The notes beneath the pieces were generated by a model. The model worked only from the letters and a program-made list of their open reading frames with translations, ran no database searches and was not told where the DNA came from. A stretch of DNA of 64,000 nt from Trichoplax sp. H2 (lineage: Eukaryota; Placozoa; Uniplacotomia; Trichoplacea), in the NCBI GenBank assembly GCA_003344405.1, contig NOWV01000009.1, positions 310,001 to 374,000 of the forward strand, read 5' to 3'. Of the stretch, positions 26,101 through 38,426 are shown piece after piece. The position numbers were made by a program, and so were the translations under genes. Positions within the stretch are counted from its first letter, which is position 1. Each line of letters opens with the position of its first letter.

Positions 26101-29100
26101 GGTGAAGTGTTAACAATCATTTCTACGAGGTGATAAGTAGTAATCAATCACAGCGATAGGCGGTAAAGAGGGCTGCTTGCTATCATATTTTGTCTATTCG
26201 TTCGTGTTCCTACAGGGAGGATGGCTGGTGGGAAGCTGAAAATCGATCAGGCGACCGTGGATTAGTACCAACCACATACTTAAAAGTATATAGAATAGCG
26301 ATTACTATTGCATATGAAACTAGCACATTGCTTTTGCTATTAAACGTTCTCGCTAAAACTATCCACCATTTATTGATTGAAAATTTTAGGAAATTGATAA
26401 TGAAAATGATGATTCTTTCGAAAAACAAGTAGAAGGTTTGCAAAATGAATTTTATTTTAATAATCCGCACCTTTACATATGGATAACATTTAACAGTATT
26501 CCTTTGGCTTATATATTTAGAGGAGGATGGTCGACCCAGCCCTTCGTAAGATGTAGCCTATTATTGATTGTGTTATTGAAATAATAACAAATTAAACAGT
26601 TTGTACTGCATTCGTTCAACGACTGTATAGCAATTATTCGTTGCTTTGATTGCAATCTTTTTTATACAATATTAGTGGTAAAGAGTTATGGGCTAAAGTA
26701 AGGGAAGCAGCATCAATTGTAAGTTAAAAATTATTTATTGATAACATATTAAGTGCATCCATATGTCAGTGCATATATTTTAATTAATATGAATAGCCAT
26801 GTTCATCGTGATAAACTGCCCTAATTTTGTAGTCACAGGAAATTACTCCAGTGAGTAAAGCTTTATCAGCCTTAGGGGCTATGCCTTCGTGCTTTAGAGA
26901 AACAACACTTGGTAGATTGGCTGCCAAAGGAGGTCTGAGAAGTTATCGTAATAGTACCATTATAGCCTACTTCGATCATTAATTCTTGATCTGGTGCAAT
27001 TACGTAATTAAGTAGCTCTCATTCTTATTATTTTTTCATTAAGCTAAATATATTTTTACTTTTACCAATCATCGTATGCAGGAGTACACAATCTACAATT
27101 GTATCTATCCCCAAGATTAAGTGAATCAAATTTATCATATCGTGATTTGCAATGGAATTCTAAATCAAACACGGTTATAATCCGGACTTTATAAGGCCTT
27201 AAAATTATGATGCACTTGTTACTTTAAACAAATGTTCAATAAGAAATGGCTAAAATTTTACATTTAACAATTATTTCTTTAGATTGAACCTTATAACTGT
27301 AAAGTTACACGATTATTCAACTTGGTTACAGCAAAACATGCTCCATTACCTGGCGCAGGTTAGTTAGATTTAATTCTAAATTTGTATTATTTGCTACGAT
27401 GCAATACCTACGTTCTGTTATCAATTTAGGAGTTAATGTTCTCAGTCGACATGTTAGAATCGCGTTCTCTAATAGAGCAAAAGTAAGTATTTCGCTATTT
27501 TAGGTATTTTAGAGCCATTTGATGCTAATCATATTTTCATACTTTAAAAATTTAATCTCAATAATTTTACCAGATCTTGAGCAATGTTCATACAGTGCGA
27601 GCTGTTTGCTTGAAAGATAATTTGGTTACCTGGAAATTTTCACCCGTTGTGAGTTTGCTATAGATATATCCGTTGTATAACCAAAAACGGTGATATTGTT
27701 CAATTACTAATACAATCTATTTCAGGTCAAAGGAAGTCTTCCTAGTTTATTTGATGGTAATTCTGTAGCAAGAATCGACTTTACTGATTCCTCTCTTGGT
27801 AATGACTTGATAATTCTCATTTTCTTGGCTTATTCATTCTTGATGTTTCACAGTATATGCTTATCAGCAAGGTTCGCTTTCTTCTATTTCCTTGATTAAA
27901 TCGACTATCTATCGTTTTCTAGGACTCATTTTTGAGATGTGCTATACATTTGAAAGAAACGTAAGGCGTTGTACAATATTAAAAGATCTGATCAATCTTT
28001 CTAAAGGAGTTTTACTTCCAACTCTAAGTTCCATTTGATCATCATTATCTGATCCAATGATATTCTGTACGTGATTTGCTAGAGTACCGGAGAAAGAGGA
28101 GAATTAAGTTGTGGCTGGTGCTTCTTGCCACTTTTTGGAACAAATGGTGCCCCCGTCGTCAATAAGTATGAGCGCTATATTTAAAGCGTCCAATATGCTT
28201 ACATCTTGTAAAAATATTTTTAATTAATAAGCTAACCGGTTACAATTTTTAGAACGTATGAACTAAAATTGCAAGGTGGATCGATATACGAACCAGGAGT
28301 AGAGATAGATAACTCACAAAAATCAGGTAAATATTATATCACGTAGCAACGAATCTAGCTATTTTAAATGTTGAAATTAATCAAGAATATTAATCTGCAT
28401 GACAATTTTAGTACAGCATTCGAATGTTAAGACTTTGCTTCTGAGTATAAATACTGCATACTCTTAATTCAACATCTGAATTGTATTCTCTGCTTAAAAT
28501 AAATATTTTATCACTTGGTAACGTCTCCACTGAAAAGTGTAGTGAGAATTAATTGAGAGTTTTAAATATTGCTATAAGATACCTCGTTAGTGTATTGCGA
28601 TTCCACAAGTAACATTTTCGCTATTGTCCATGACTTTACAATGATTTAAAACTAGGCAAACGTGGACAAAATCCGTTTTCATCCAAGAAACATCCACGTC
28701 TGTTAGTCCGTTTAATAAACCCTAAACGTGCGGATCTGGAAATTCTCGAGTATGCAATCCAATATTCTAGCTATCAATAATACTGCATACCTCATTGCTA
28801 TCCATGTCTACTATATTTGTTACATTGTATATTTTATTTATATTTGTTTCTGCTATCCTCCTAGTTTTCTACCAAATACGATAATTACGTGTCAATCTTA
28901 CGCTCCCTTTATCAAGTATTACAGAGAAATTTTAGGCAAAGTTATATTGCACGATTCCCCAGATGAACAGAGTACAGGTACAGTTATATAGCAACTGCTC
29001 AATATTCGAATTACTAAAATAACATCTAATGAAAATGAAATGATGAATTGTCCTACTATCATATTTTACATAGATCTGATCCATCACCCTGTTTTAGCAT

Positions 29101-30587
29101 CATTTTCCAAAGTTATTCAGCATACCGATCTAATGGATGCGCTAAAGGTAACATGTACGAATTACTTCGTTGACAACAAAACTAAAATTCATACATCCTA
29201 AAATATGTAATTTTGCTCGGATTATAAATCGTTTTTGAAATTCATAACCTTGTAAGCTACATAACGAATATGAAGCAATTATAACCGTAACTATTCCATA
29301 TGTTATTATACTAGACATGTTGGGAAGATAATATTAAGTCTGCCACACGATCTGAAAGGGTAACGGATATTTTCTGTTAAAATAGCAATGTAGCCAAAGA
29401 GTTTCCGTTAGACTTTGTTGCCGATCCTTTTGATTAATGGATCAGTTTAATTATGTAATTTATAGTAGTATTTGAAAACTTTCTCTGTTTTTAATGATGC
29501 TAGGCTTTATATTAGAGCTCTAGTAATAAATATTAGTTTTCAAGAAGCAGAAATTTAAATATCACAAGGCGAAAAGGAAATTTATTTTTTAGTTCAAAAA
29601 AATCACACTTAACCTTTAGCTTATAATCATACCATATGGTAATTACGAGTTACTAGTTCGGGTTGTTATTGAATAACGAATGTCATAAAAATGAAACTGT
29701 TTCGTAAATTTTATTACTGAAGTCTTAAGACGTATCGGAGTACTCCGATAAATAAAGCATTTAATATATTTTATACTCTTGGTATGAAGCTAAAAACTAT
29801 ACACGATATATTGAGTAACTCTTTATCATTCCACTATATATAGAAAGATCGGGATTTTATGAGAAATTTCTTTATCAAGATATTCATGCGAAGCGCTTAT
29901 CCATTACTTCATTCCGCAGAATTACAGCCAGCGGCTCCATTAGCTGATAATGATGTATATCAGGTATTATTAATATTAAACTACATGATATAAACAACTT
30001 TACAGATGCGATTCTAGCGATTTTATAGATTGTTGACAATATATATACACTCCTATAAATCTAGTGTAACTCACTCAATACTTGTAAATAACTGCGTTAT
30101 ATACTGTAATTTTTAATATTATAAAAATTTCAAGCTCAATTTACGTACATTTTTATCACACAAGAATTTTGATGATACATATATACGTATACAATTAGCA
30201 ACAACAGTACGATAACAACCAGTAGTTTTACTTTTCAATTTATTTTCTGTTATATCAAGTGTTGATAGTCACCTGGCCGTATGTCAGTGTTACATCATAG
30301 TACCTGCGGTGTAAATATTGCTCTATCAAAGAAGATTATATAGTGCTGTAATATATGATTGCTAAATAAAGACTGCCTTGTTGCTGTTTAATGATATGTT
30401 ACTAATATTTCCAATCGCACTGTTTTCACTGCTATCATTACAGGCAAGGTATGCCGTCATCGAAAATTTTCTAAAGCAGTCCAATATCCTCTCCAATTTA
30501 TTATCTCCTAACGTTATTCATAATCCCTTCGATTCATCTGAAATGTCTTATGATATTACTGGAGCATCAACAAATTTATTACATTGA
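23156..30587 (+). CDS. NPHP1: Nephrocystin-1, ciliary transition-zone protein
   Basis: NPHP1 is a scaffold of the ciliary transition zone and cell junctions that binds other nephrocystins. The start at 23156 ([12 protein letters not shown]) is followed by coiled-coil exons (23425-23512, 25085-25134, 25229-25301, 25472-25519). A very acidic Asp/Glu stretch follows (about 25640-25940), as in vertebrate NPHP1. The SH3 domain ([20 protein letters not shown], then [20 protein letters not shown]) spans 26041-26285, and a second acidic linker lies at about 26390-26545. The large conserved C-terminal region follows: [14 protein letters not shown] (26680), [12 protein letters not shown] (26870), [20 protein letters not shown] (27340-27480), [10 protein letters not shown] (27573), [13 protein letters not shown] (28085), [20 protein letters not shown] (28255), [15 protein letters not shown] (28917) and [11 protein letters not shown] (29078). 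It ends with [17 protein letters not shown] and TGA at 30585-30587. Over 20 short exons; the first large intron (23513-25080) carries AT repeats. Confidence 0.95.
23591..23822. repeat. AT-dinucleotide runs and a 70-bp-spaced duplication in the first large NPHP1 intron
   Basis: (TA)n runs occur at about 23596-23611, 23737-23759 and 23808-23819. The block ATAATATACGAATCTATA is present at 23714 and 23784, showing a local direct duplication with a period of 70 bp. Confidence 0.8.
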
Positions 30588-30641
30588 TAAATAAGAATGC
30601 TATTATTTTTATTGTATAATTTTAAAAATCTGTATTGACCA

Positions 30642-30758
30642 TGACCTTGATACCCAGTTGACGTCAATGTCATTTGAATTAAATTGTGTTTATAGTATGG
30701 CGAATGCATCCTCATATTTAGTGTATATACTATGTAGCTAGTTTAAACGATGACGTCA
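30642..30758. promoter_or_regulatory. TGACCTTGA element and two CRE palindromes just after NPHP1
   Basis: TGACCTTGA (reverse complement TCAAGGTCA, the estrogen-related-receptor half-site consensus) lies at 30642-30650. TGACGTCA (perfect cAMP response element palindrome) lies at 30659-30666 and again at 30751-30758. These are exact consensus matches. Function is unproven, and the position just downstream of the NPHP1 stop is unusual for a promoter unless an unseen transcript starts here. Confidence 0.35.
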
Positions 30759-33700
30759 ATGATACCACATGCTGAGTATTGACTTAGTTCGGGAGGAAAA
30801 TAAGTTCTTTGCCATTTTTTGAAATTTTGTCTCTTCGAGTTATCGCTACAAAGTAATTATTGAATTTTGACTATGACTCAGACTTTGACCTTCTACTAGT
30901 TAACTTTTATGTAGTATTATGCGATCAAATGTTACTTACTGTATGTCCTAATTTAAGAGACAATAATAAAAATACCTTGAGTACATTGTACATAAAATAT
31001 CTTGTATTTTAGACTTAAACAAAATCACATATTTACTATCGGGATTGTTTCGTATTAGTCGTACGCTTGCTAGTATACATAAATAAAATGCAATTAACTA
31101 TTAAAAAATAATTGGATGAAAATCGAAGGTCATGTTTTCTTGCGGAAGTAAATAAATTTTTTATCGAGATCTTAATTCTAAAGTAATCATTGTGTGATGG
31201 TAAAGATATACAGAGCATTTTAATTTGCTTCTATCAAGTTCTGCTTCTACCTCTCGAATAATAAGAATTTGAATTCAGTATGGGAGCTTTAATCAAACTG
31301 AATAATGAATTCTTACTAAAACCTTAAAAGCAAATAATCGTTCGATTATTATGATGATGATGCTATATTACTATATTGATTTAATTTTACTATTAGCTAG
31401 ATATACTAACCACTACTAGCTTTAATAAGAATATTTTTCTGCTATAATATTATAATGCTATCTAAACTAATTTGATAAAGTAGGCTTAATATAATTGATT
31501 CTGAAGCGAATTACATAAAGTCTCATTGATATAATTTTAATATGATTAGCGTTGCTATTATTGTGTATTTTTTTCTGATTTTTTTTATACTGTATTTTAC
31601 GACTATTAATTATGGTGCATACAATAAAGCTCTCCATCGTAATTAAAATATTCGAATTTGGTAACAATTTGTACTCACAAATAAACTATACTGTAAATAC
31701 AATGCTTTACGTATTAATTAATTATCATGACAGAGCAAAATACCATATGAAAGTAACAGCTGATCATATTTGAACATTTTACTTACTATAAGCAAAATGT
31801 ACACAACCGCCACGAAATAGAGTAAAAATTGGTGAACCGAACATTACTATCAACTACTAATTCTACTTAAGTAAACACTGTGAATCAATTGAGGAATTTT
31901 ATACTGAATCATATAATTTAGGAATTACGTTAATGATCTAATATTAGATAATAACTCATTTTTATCAGAAATTTTACTTTCAATGGATGTGTATTTAATT
32001 CGATCAAATTTACAGCCTAATGATGATTAAAATAATTGGTAAATACAAAATAATCTCATTGTTTACGAAAAATACTCATCAACTGAATAATTTTCCAGCT
32101 TATACTCTGACTGTCACAAGTCAAAGAGAGACAAGAAAGAAATGTGAGACCAATGCTAACTGGATTTGATATGAAGTTAAATTACTATATATCGTATCAT
32201 TTGATTTAATATCAATAATATCCTATAATTTGATCATTCAATACAACTTATATCACGACATATTACAAACCTATTGCAAACAAATAATAACACATCATAG
32301 AAAGTGGATTAACATCAATAATGCAACATCATAAAGTGCATTTTTATTACTATCTAATTTTATTCGACGAACGAGAGAACAATAGAGTGCATTTATATTA
32401 TTCCTATAAATGAATTAACTCTTCTAGGAAACAACCTGTTCAATAGCACCATCTTCGTTAAGCCTATAATTTAATCAACATCTTAAGATCCATTATTGTT
32501 TTAGTTCATGATGATACAATATTTCAGTAATGCGATTGATAAAACGATTAAGATCTCGTTCTAGATGATAATACGACATCGTGAGTCCTACAGATGCTAG
32601 TCGGCATACAGTATTGCTCTTCATGGTTTATCTCCAAAGATTAGAAGTGTATTTAGTTGACTACCAACAGATATAATAAATAATAATACAATTCGCTAAG
32701 AAATAGCCAATTGATTCTTAACATGACTGACAGCTTCCTCTAAGACACCGTACTTGTCCAAATAAATTATGACAATGTTTAAGAGCAAATGATGATGAGC
32801 AAGCGAGGGAGAAATTCGTATACCGGTTCATCCTTGACTTTTAAATTTATTTTAACTTAATTAAATTGAACCTGCATTACTTACATATCTAATATACAGT
32901 ATAGCCAATACATAGTTTTAATTTAATAAAGCTTTTGATCTTTTTAATAAAAGGGAATAATCAATCACATTGGTTGACCAAAAAACTATAAAGGGATTTA
33001 AAATGTTAATCCATGTTATCTTATAATAATTACAGTAATAAAATATCGCATTAGAGATAAGTAGTAAATGTTAAATGTCAATTGCTAAACAATTTTAATA
33101 TGGAATTGAAGTACTTACTATAATATGATATCAGTAGTATAATTAACAAAAAAGTGTCTGTCATGTGTGGTACTTATATTAGAAGGATAATGACATCACC
33201 ATAGTTTCTGATTTCATATCTTGATAGCTTTTAGTCAAAGGTGGCATTAGAACATTTTCAATATTACTCCATACGACCGTTACGATCTCAAATTAGAGCA
33301 TACAATATTTCTTGTAACCACCTAATTATAGTTCCACGCACGGTTGTAAAATGAGCTATACCTTTAGTATTGTATATATATATATAGTGTTACTATAGCT
33401 ATAGATAAATGCTAAATTTATATAATTATCAGTCTCCGATAACCATCAGTATCATAAATAAAACTGTAAAAGTAATCCAAAACTATGGATATTTGTATCT
33501 TCATTGCTTAATCAAAGCCAACTAAAGCTTGATTACAGTTACGGTTAATCATGATAAATTTCGATTCGCTAAAAACTGGTAAAGCCTGAATTATTTCCGC
33601 CCAGGCGATTATTCGGATGTCATATCATGCCGCAATTTTAGTCTAGCATGGCTTAAGTATCACTAGAAGTGCACTAATATAATCAATTAGCTAATAAAAG

Positions 33701-34653
33701 TATTTATTCTTGATTTATCATGTAACTTTATTATTAATAAACTATTCCATAACAGCAATGCTATCTTTAAATACCTTTGATCTGTTCAGACCTAGTTATG
33801 TAAGTTAAGTACGTATAACCGGTTTTTAGTTCCGTTATGATTTCGATTATTTCAACTATAAGTGTTATGACAATTTTTTTGATGACTCATACCATCATGA
33901 GAAGCAATATTTTCATATTAACAAGTAATCAGTAAAATTTTTTAAGTTTCTTAATTACTGTCTCTATATAACTTTATATCAAATATTGAATATTTATTAT
34001 TATTCGTGTCAGCAGACTTTTATTTATACTGTACAGATGCGTATTGATATATTTTTCTGTAATGCGAGGATTTAAGTAAGCTTATAACAATATAAATGTT
34101 ATATACAATTAAATGCACTCATGTTTATATTTTTTATGCTTAAATCCTGTTTATCATTCTTACACGAACTGATTACGGTAAATATATGCCTATAATTGAC
34201 TGCCATAATACAGTAGTTAATACCTTCGCACAGCCAGACAAGATTTACAACTAACTAATAAGCAAAATAGTGCATCTTAATTGCACAAATATAAAACTGA
34301 AATTTATTGTCAAAGATGACGTCATAATAATTTTTATTAAGCGTCGAGATTTATCCATGACAGCGCACCTTTGAAAATGATTGTAAGCCAAATTCTACCT
34401 ATCGAAATTTAAAGTAATGACCGAGGATTTCTAGCATAATGTCAACGGTATGATATATCGATTGCTTTAAAGAGTAGTAGTTTTATTACCACTCTATATC
34501 ATAGGCGGATAAGATTTCCGAGATTTAACAATGGGCTTCTAGTGAGCTGTAAGATAAATCGATCAATAAATCTTTAATAAGATGACTATGCAAGTACAAA
34601 GGTTATCAATTTAGGGGCAAACTTCAAGTTAAGAAGTTTTCTTTTTATTTACA

Positions 34654-35274
34654 GAAGCAAATAAACTTCTACCTGGTTGAATCCGATATTGATGAGCTCA
34701 CGACGGTGTAAAAAGTAATTATCTAGCTCTGATGATGCAAAAATGATAGCTGGATAATCAATTTTTTGTATCATCGTGGTCAGTTCCATGACTAGTCTAG
34801 TTATATCAAGAAAATTATAAAAATGTTGTTATAAAATATTCTCAGATTGAGGTCATTGAGACAGACGATTTGTGCATGTGTGCAACGCGTACATTATGCA
34901 TGCATAATTGCATGGTAACTTTTAACGTAAACGTTTATCGAGTAATATTCAAACATTTTCTATGTATTGCAGTCATCTGAGATGAATCTAGCTAATACAG
35001 CTAAGGCATTGCCTGGAGAAAAATACGATGCCGTATCAGTAGCAATGAATTGCACAAAATGCATTATATTGCAGTTCACTACATACTGTAAGATATTGTA
35101 CATAAAAGGCAGCTCAAGTTTTGCTTTAAATAAGCGAACTTAAAATTTTAACACTTGTACATCATATTATTTTAAACAAATTTCAGACGTTATCTAGCTA
35201 TGCGTCGTTTCCATCCTAAAGCCGCAATCCAACAGCTAAAAACATTATGGCTGTTGTTATGTTTGTACATGTAG
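34654..35274 (+). CDS. Possible short multi-exon gene, unrecognised (weak)
   Basis: Two or three exon-like segments follow good 3' splice sites. After TTTATTTACAG at 34654 the frame reads KQINFYLVESDIDELTTV and stop. After GTATTGCAG at 34973 it reads SSEMNLANTAKALPGEKYDA. After AAATTTCAG at about 35186 it reads RYLAMRRFHPKAAIQQLKT and ends at TAG 35272-35274. A GTGTAA donor after ELTT would join the first two in phase, but the third does not join in the frame shown, and no start exon was found. A perfect TGACGTCA lies upstream at 34317. It may be a real small gene, a decayed gene or chance. Confidence 0.2.
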
Positions 35275-36479
35275 CCTGATGCTGAACACGTTCAGATAGA
35301 TACTACTCGTAATTTCTGACTCATCCCTCTTTCTCCCAACACTCACGTTCTGTGCCAACTTTATGATTTAAACGGCGTCATTACATCCTTACATTAGTTA
35401 CCTACTAAATTACAATGTTTTTATCACTATGATTCACAATAGAAATCATGTTCCGTTGGCTGTTACAATAGTTTAGTATTATCACAAACAGACAACGGAA
35501 ATTAAGTAGACAAAAGCAGCCGAATAATTGCTATTTTGTTTCCTTTACTTCATGTACGTAATATTGCTCCATAGCAGGCATTCTATACATCCCGTAACTG
35601 GTAAACAGGAAAGATTTAACGCTTTAATGCTAAGGTATAGTCCAAAATATCGCTGATGTAAAATGATTCATAAATATATACTGGTATTATTGTATTTTTT
35701 CTGAAATTGCAACATTGCATAAGAATTTTCGAAAGTGTAAAAACGAAAATAAAATCATAGATATAGTACTTTCTCCCTATTTTTCTTAACAACTATTAAG
35801 TACATGATATATATTACCACTTTTATTCCCTTATTTATTCTACTGACAGTCTTAATCATGCTAACGCTGCATATTGCATTGAAAAGGATACTACGGAAAT
35901 AATAAATAAATCTAGCGTAATAAATAATAACATGATGTAACCCATTCATGTTATTTAGAAAATATCTAAGAGCTAAATAATGAGCGAGTTTATTATTGAT
36001 AATGACCATTGTAAAAAAGGGTAGACCAACCAAACACTTGGTGACATTCACCAGACACAACATTATATTGACTTAATGTTTACGGCGCCTTTGCCTGTCA
36101 AAGTCAAATGTCGTCATTACAACTTTTGAAGGTCGACAATATGTATCAAAAAATATTATATTACATTACGTCAGGTTTCACCTCCGGAATCCCCCGATTG
36201 AATATTTCAGTTATTAATATACTCTGACCTTACGCTGTACTTATTAGTCTGTACAAATATTGCTTTTCTTTTGCCTTTCTGCTGTACTTGTTAAACGTAA
36301 TAACTCTGAAATACGCGTAGAATACTGAAGGCGTATTCGTACGAGGTCGCTGTCCAAAAAAATATTTTTAGGCTGCACGGACACTATCCTGTACTGTCGC
36401 CGAGTTTTGCAAAAGGATCATGCTACAGACAACCTGCATGAAAACTGACAAGCATCAAAGTTCTTCCTTTTTGCGGAAC

Positions 36480-38315
36480 TCTGCACTATACAGTAAATAC
36501 TATTTGTAGAGTGTTCAGTACAGTATAGTGCTACCGTTATAGTGTACTTTCCCAATGTACAGTACAGTCCAATTTGCTATTATGAACCTGAATAATCGTG
36601 ATTTTGGATTCGTGATTCTCACAAGGGAAAGAAATTCCTAGAGATGTAAATTATTCTCGCTAAAAATCCATATTCAGGGGAATTTCAAGTGAAAGTGAAA
36701 TCGCTACACTTACTATAGCCATATTTAGTAACTACTATACGCTGTACAGTAAGTACATACACTGACCGCTACGCGCTCAACTAGGGAACAAGTCACGTCG
36801 CCAAATCAAGTTGAACGACGTGAAATAACGCTAGAGCACTGTACTGTAATTTATCACCGCTAGGATACAGTACGCTGTACTGTACACTGTGTACTGATCT
36901 GAGGGGCTGATGACGTTAGTGCTATGGGAATGAGTAACAAGTATAAAGGGAAGTCCTTAGCATTGCGCACGCGTCGTTACATAACTGGTTGCGAAATCCG
37001 GTTCATGCTAGTACTGTCTAGAAGTACCCATATACGCGTCTAGTACTGTATTCTCAATATAGTATACAGAACGTATTCCGACTGGTTTTGGGCCATTATT
37101 GAATAGGTAATGTAATTATGTTATAACCATTTTCTCGTAAACCGATGACCATCATAATGCACATCAGTTAATATCATTATAAGGACATTATCATGATAAT
37201 TCAAAGGTTTTCATTGAAGCATTGTACTGTATTTTTGAAAACTATTGGCTAAGAAAACTAAGTAAATACATTCCATAGATATTTCTCTGCTGACAAATAC
37301 TGTACAAGTGATAACTCTTGATAGAGACCAGAATCAAGTCTGTATTATAATTTATAGTGTAGCTCTGTACAATGCGATTAACGTCAGGAGGTATAAGTCT
37401 GAACTGGACACTAACTGTAGTGTACAGTACAGTACTATATCAGTGCCGTTGGGATAGATATCTTGCTTTCATCGATATTTGTGCTTTGATGCACTGTTCA
37501 GTGTTTTTTCTTGATAATATTTTCACTGTTCGGCTTCCGTATGCTACGCAGCCTACGCTAATGCCCAAGGTACAGTATGTCCCTATTAGTGTCAACAAAA
37601 GATAAAAGTCTAAAATAATTTTATAGTCAAATTGTTTACTGTATGACCCAAAATTTTGTTTTGACTACGTACAGTACAGTACGTGCTGTTTGTACTGTAG
37701 AGATCAACACTGGATGCAGTACAATATGAACATTCCTCATTTGGATGAAGTTCAAAACAATTGTAGTGCATCACAATGAAAACTATCCATATATTAATAA
37801 TTAATTATTCATTAATTATATCAAACTATACAGTACATACAGTACAGTCTGTACTGTACACTGTACAGTTTGATATGGTGCAGTACTGCTGTTAATAGTA
37901 ATAATAATAATAATAATAATAAATACGGTCATTATACTGTACTAAAATGAACAGAGAGGATCTAAAAATAGTCTAAGCGGTAAACACCCTTACCAACGCT
38001 GTACTGCGCATAAAGTATATAAGATAAAGTGTCGCTAAAATTCAGGCATTTTGCTCACAGTGGACCTACTGATTCTTCGGAAAGAAGTACTACTGTACCG
38101 TCAATTGATTCTACTTGTAAGTGTTTCTATGTACAACATACTCATTAATAGACAGTTACTAGCGTTTTCTTCGTTACGCAGTGAAAATTGAAATAAATGG
38201 TTCTATAGATCTCTGCGACTATAAAAATTAAGGATCGCCCAATTCGATATGTTAACGCTATTTCATATCGAGCAATCCTGCCGTTGGTGTATTACTACTG
38301 TACAGTCAATAATTT
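36480..38315. repeat. TACTG/CAGTA palindrome cluster upstream of the BCL2-like gene
   Basis: Scattered units include AGTACAGTATAG at about 36516, CAGTACAGTCC at about 36560, ACGCTGTACTGTACACTGTG at about 36872, GTGTACAGTACAGTACTA at about 37419, CGTACAGTACAGTACG at about 37669, a nested set at about 37829-37869 and ACTGTACAGTCAA at about 38297. A (TAA)n microsatellite (37899-37921) is embedded. The area ends about 110 bp before the BCL2-like start codon. Confidence 0.85.
37899..37921. repeat. (TAA)n microsatellite
   Basis: About seven to eight tandem TAA units within the palindrome cluster upstream of the BCL2-like gene. Confidence 0.9.
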
Positions 38316-38426
38316 CATTTTCTAGCGATAACGTTTGTATTAATTTTTGGATTATATACGATCTTTGAACTGAAGGTTAACGTATAAAGAAGGAAATTGG
38401 AAATTACATTACTAAGAAGGCAAGGA

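Larger units (their letters stand above)
30588..36470. other. Long gene-poor stretch between NPHP1 and the BCL2-like gene
   Basis: About 5.9 kb of very AT-rich sequence without a confident gene. It contains three perfect TGACGTCA sites (30659, 30751, 34317), a TGACCTTGA element (30642-30650) and a weak candidate gene at about 34.65-35.27 kb, all listed separately. TACTG/CAGTA palindromes are essentially missing until about 36.4 kb. Open frames such as the one at 35755-36063 on the minus strand look like random AT-rich frames. Confidence 0.5.

Noticed and set aside
35755-36063. Minus-strand frame of 102 codons with an ATG.
   Set aside because: Composition is that of translated AT-rich DNA (Ile, Tyr, Leu, Asn), with no domain and no neighbouring exon. 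The frame is probably chance.
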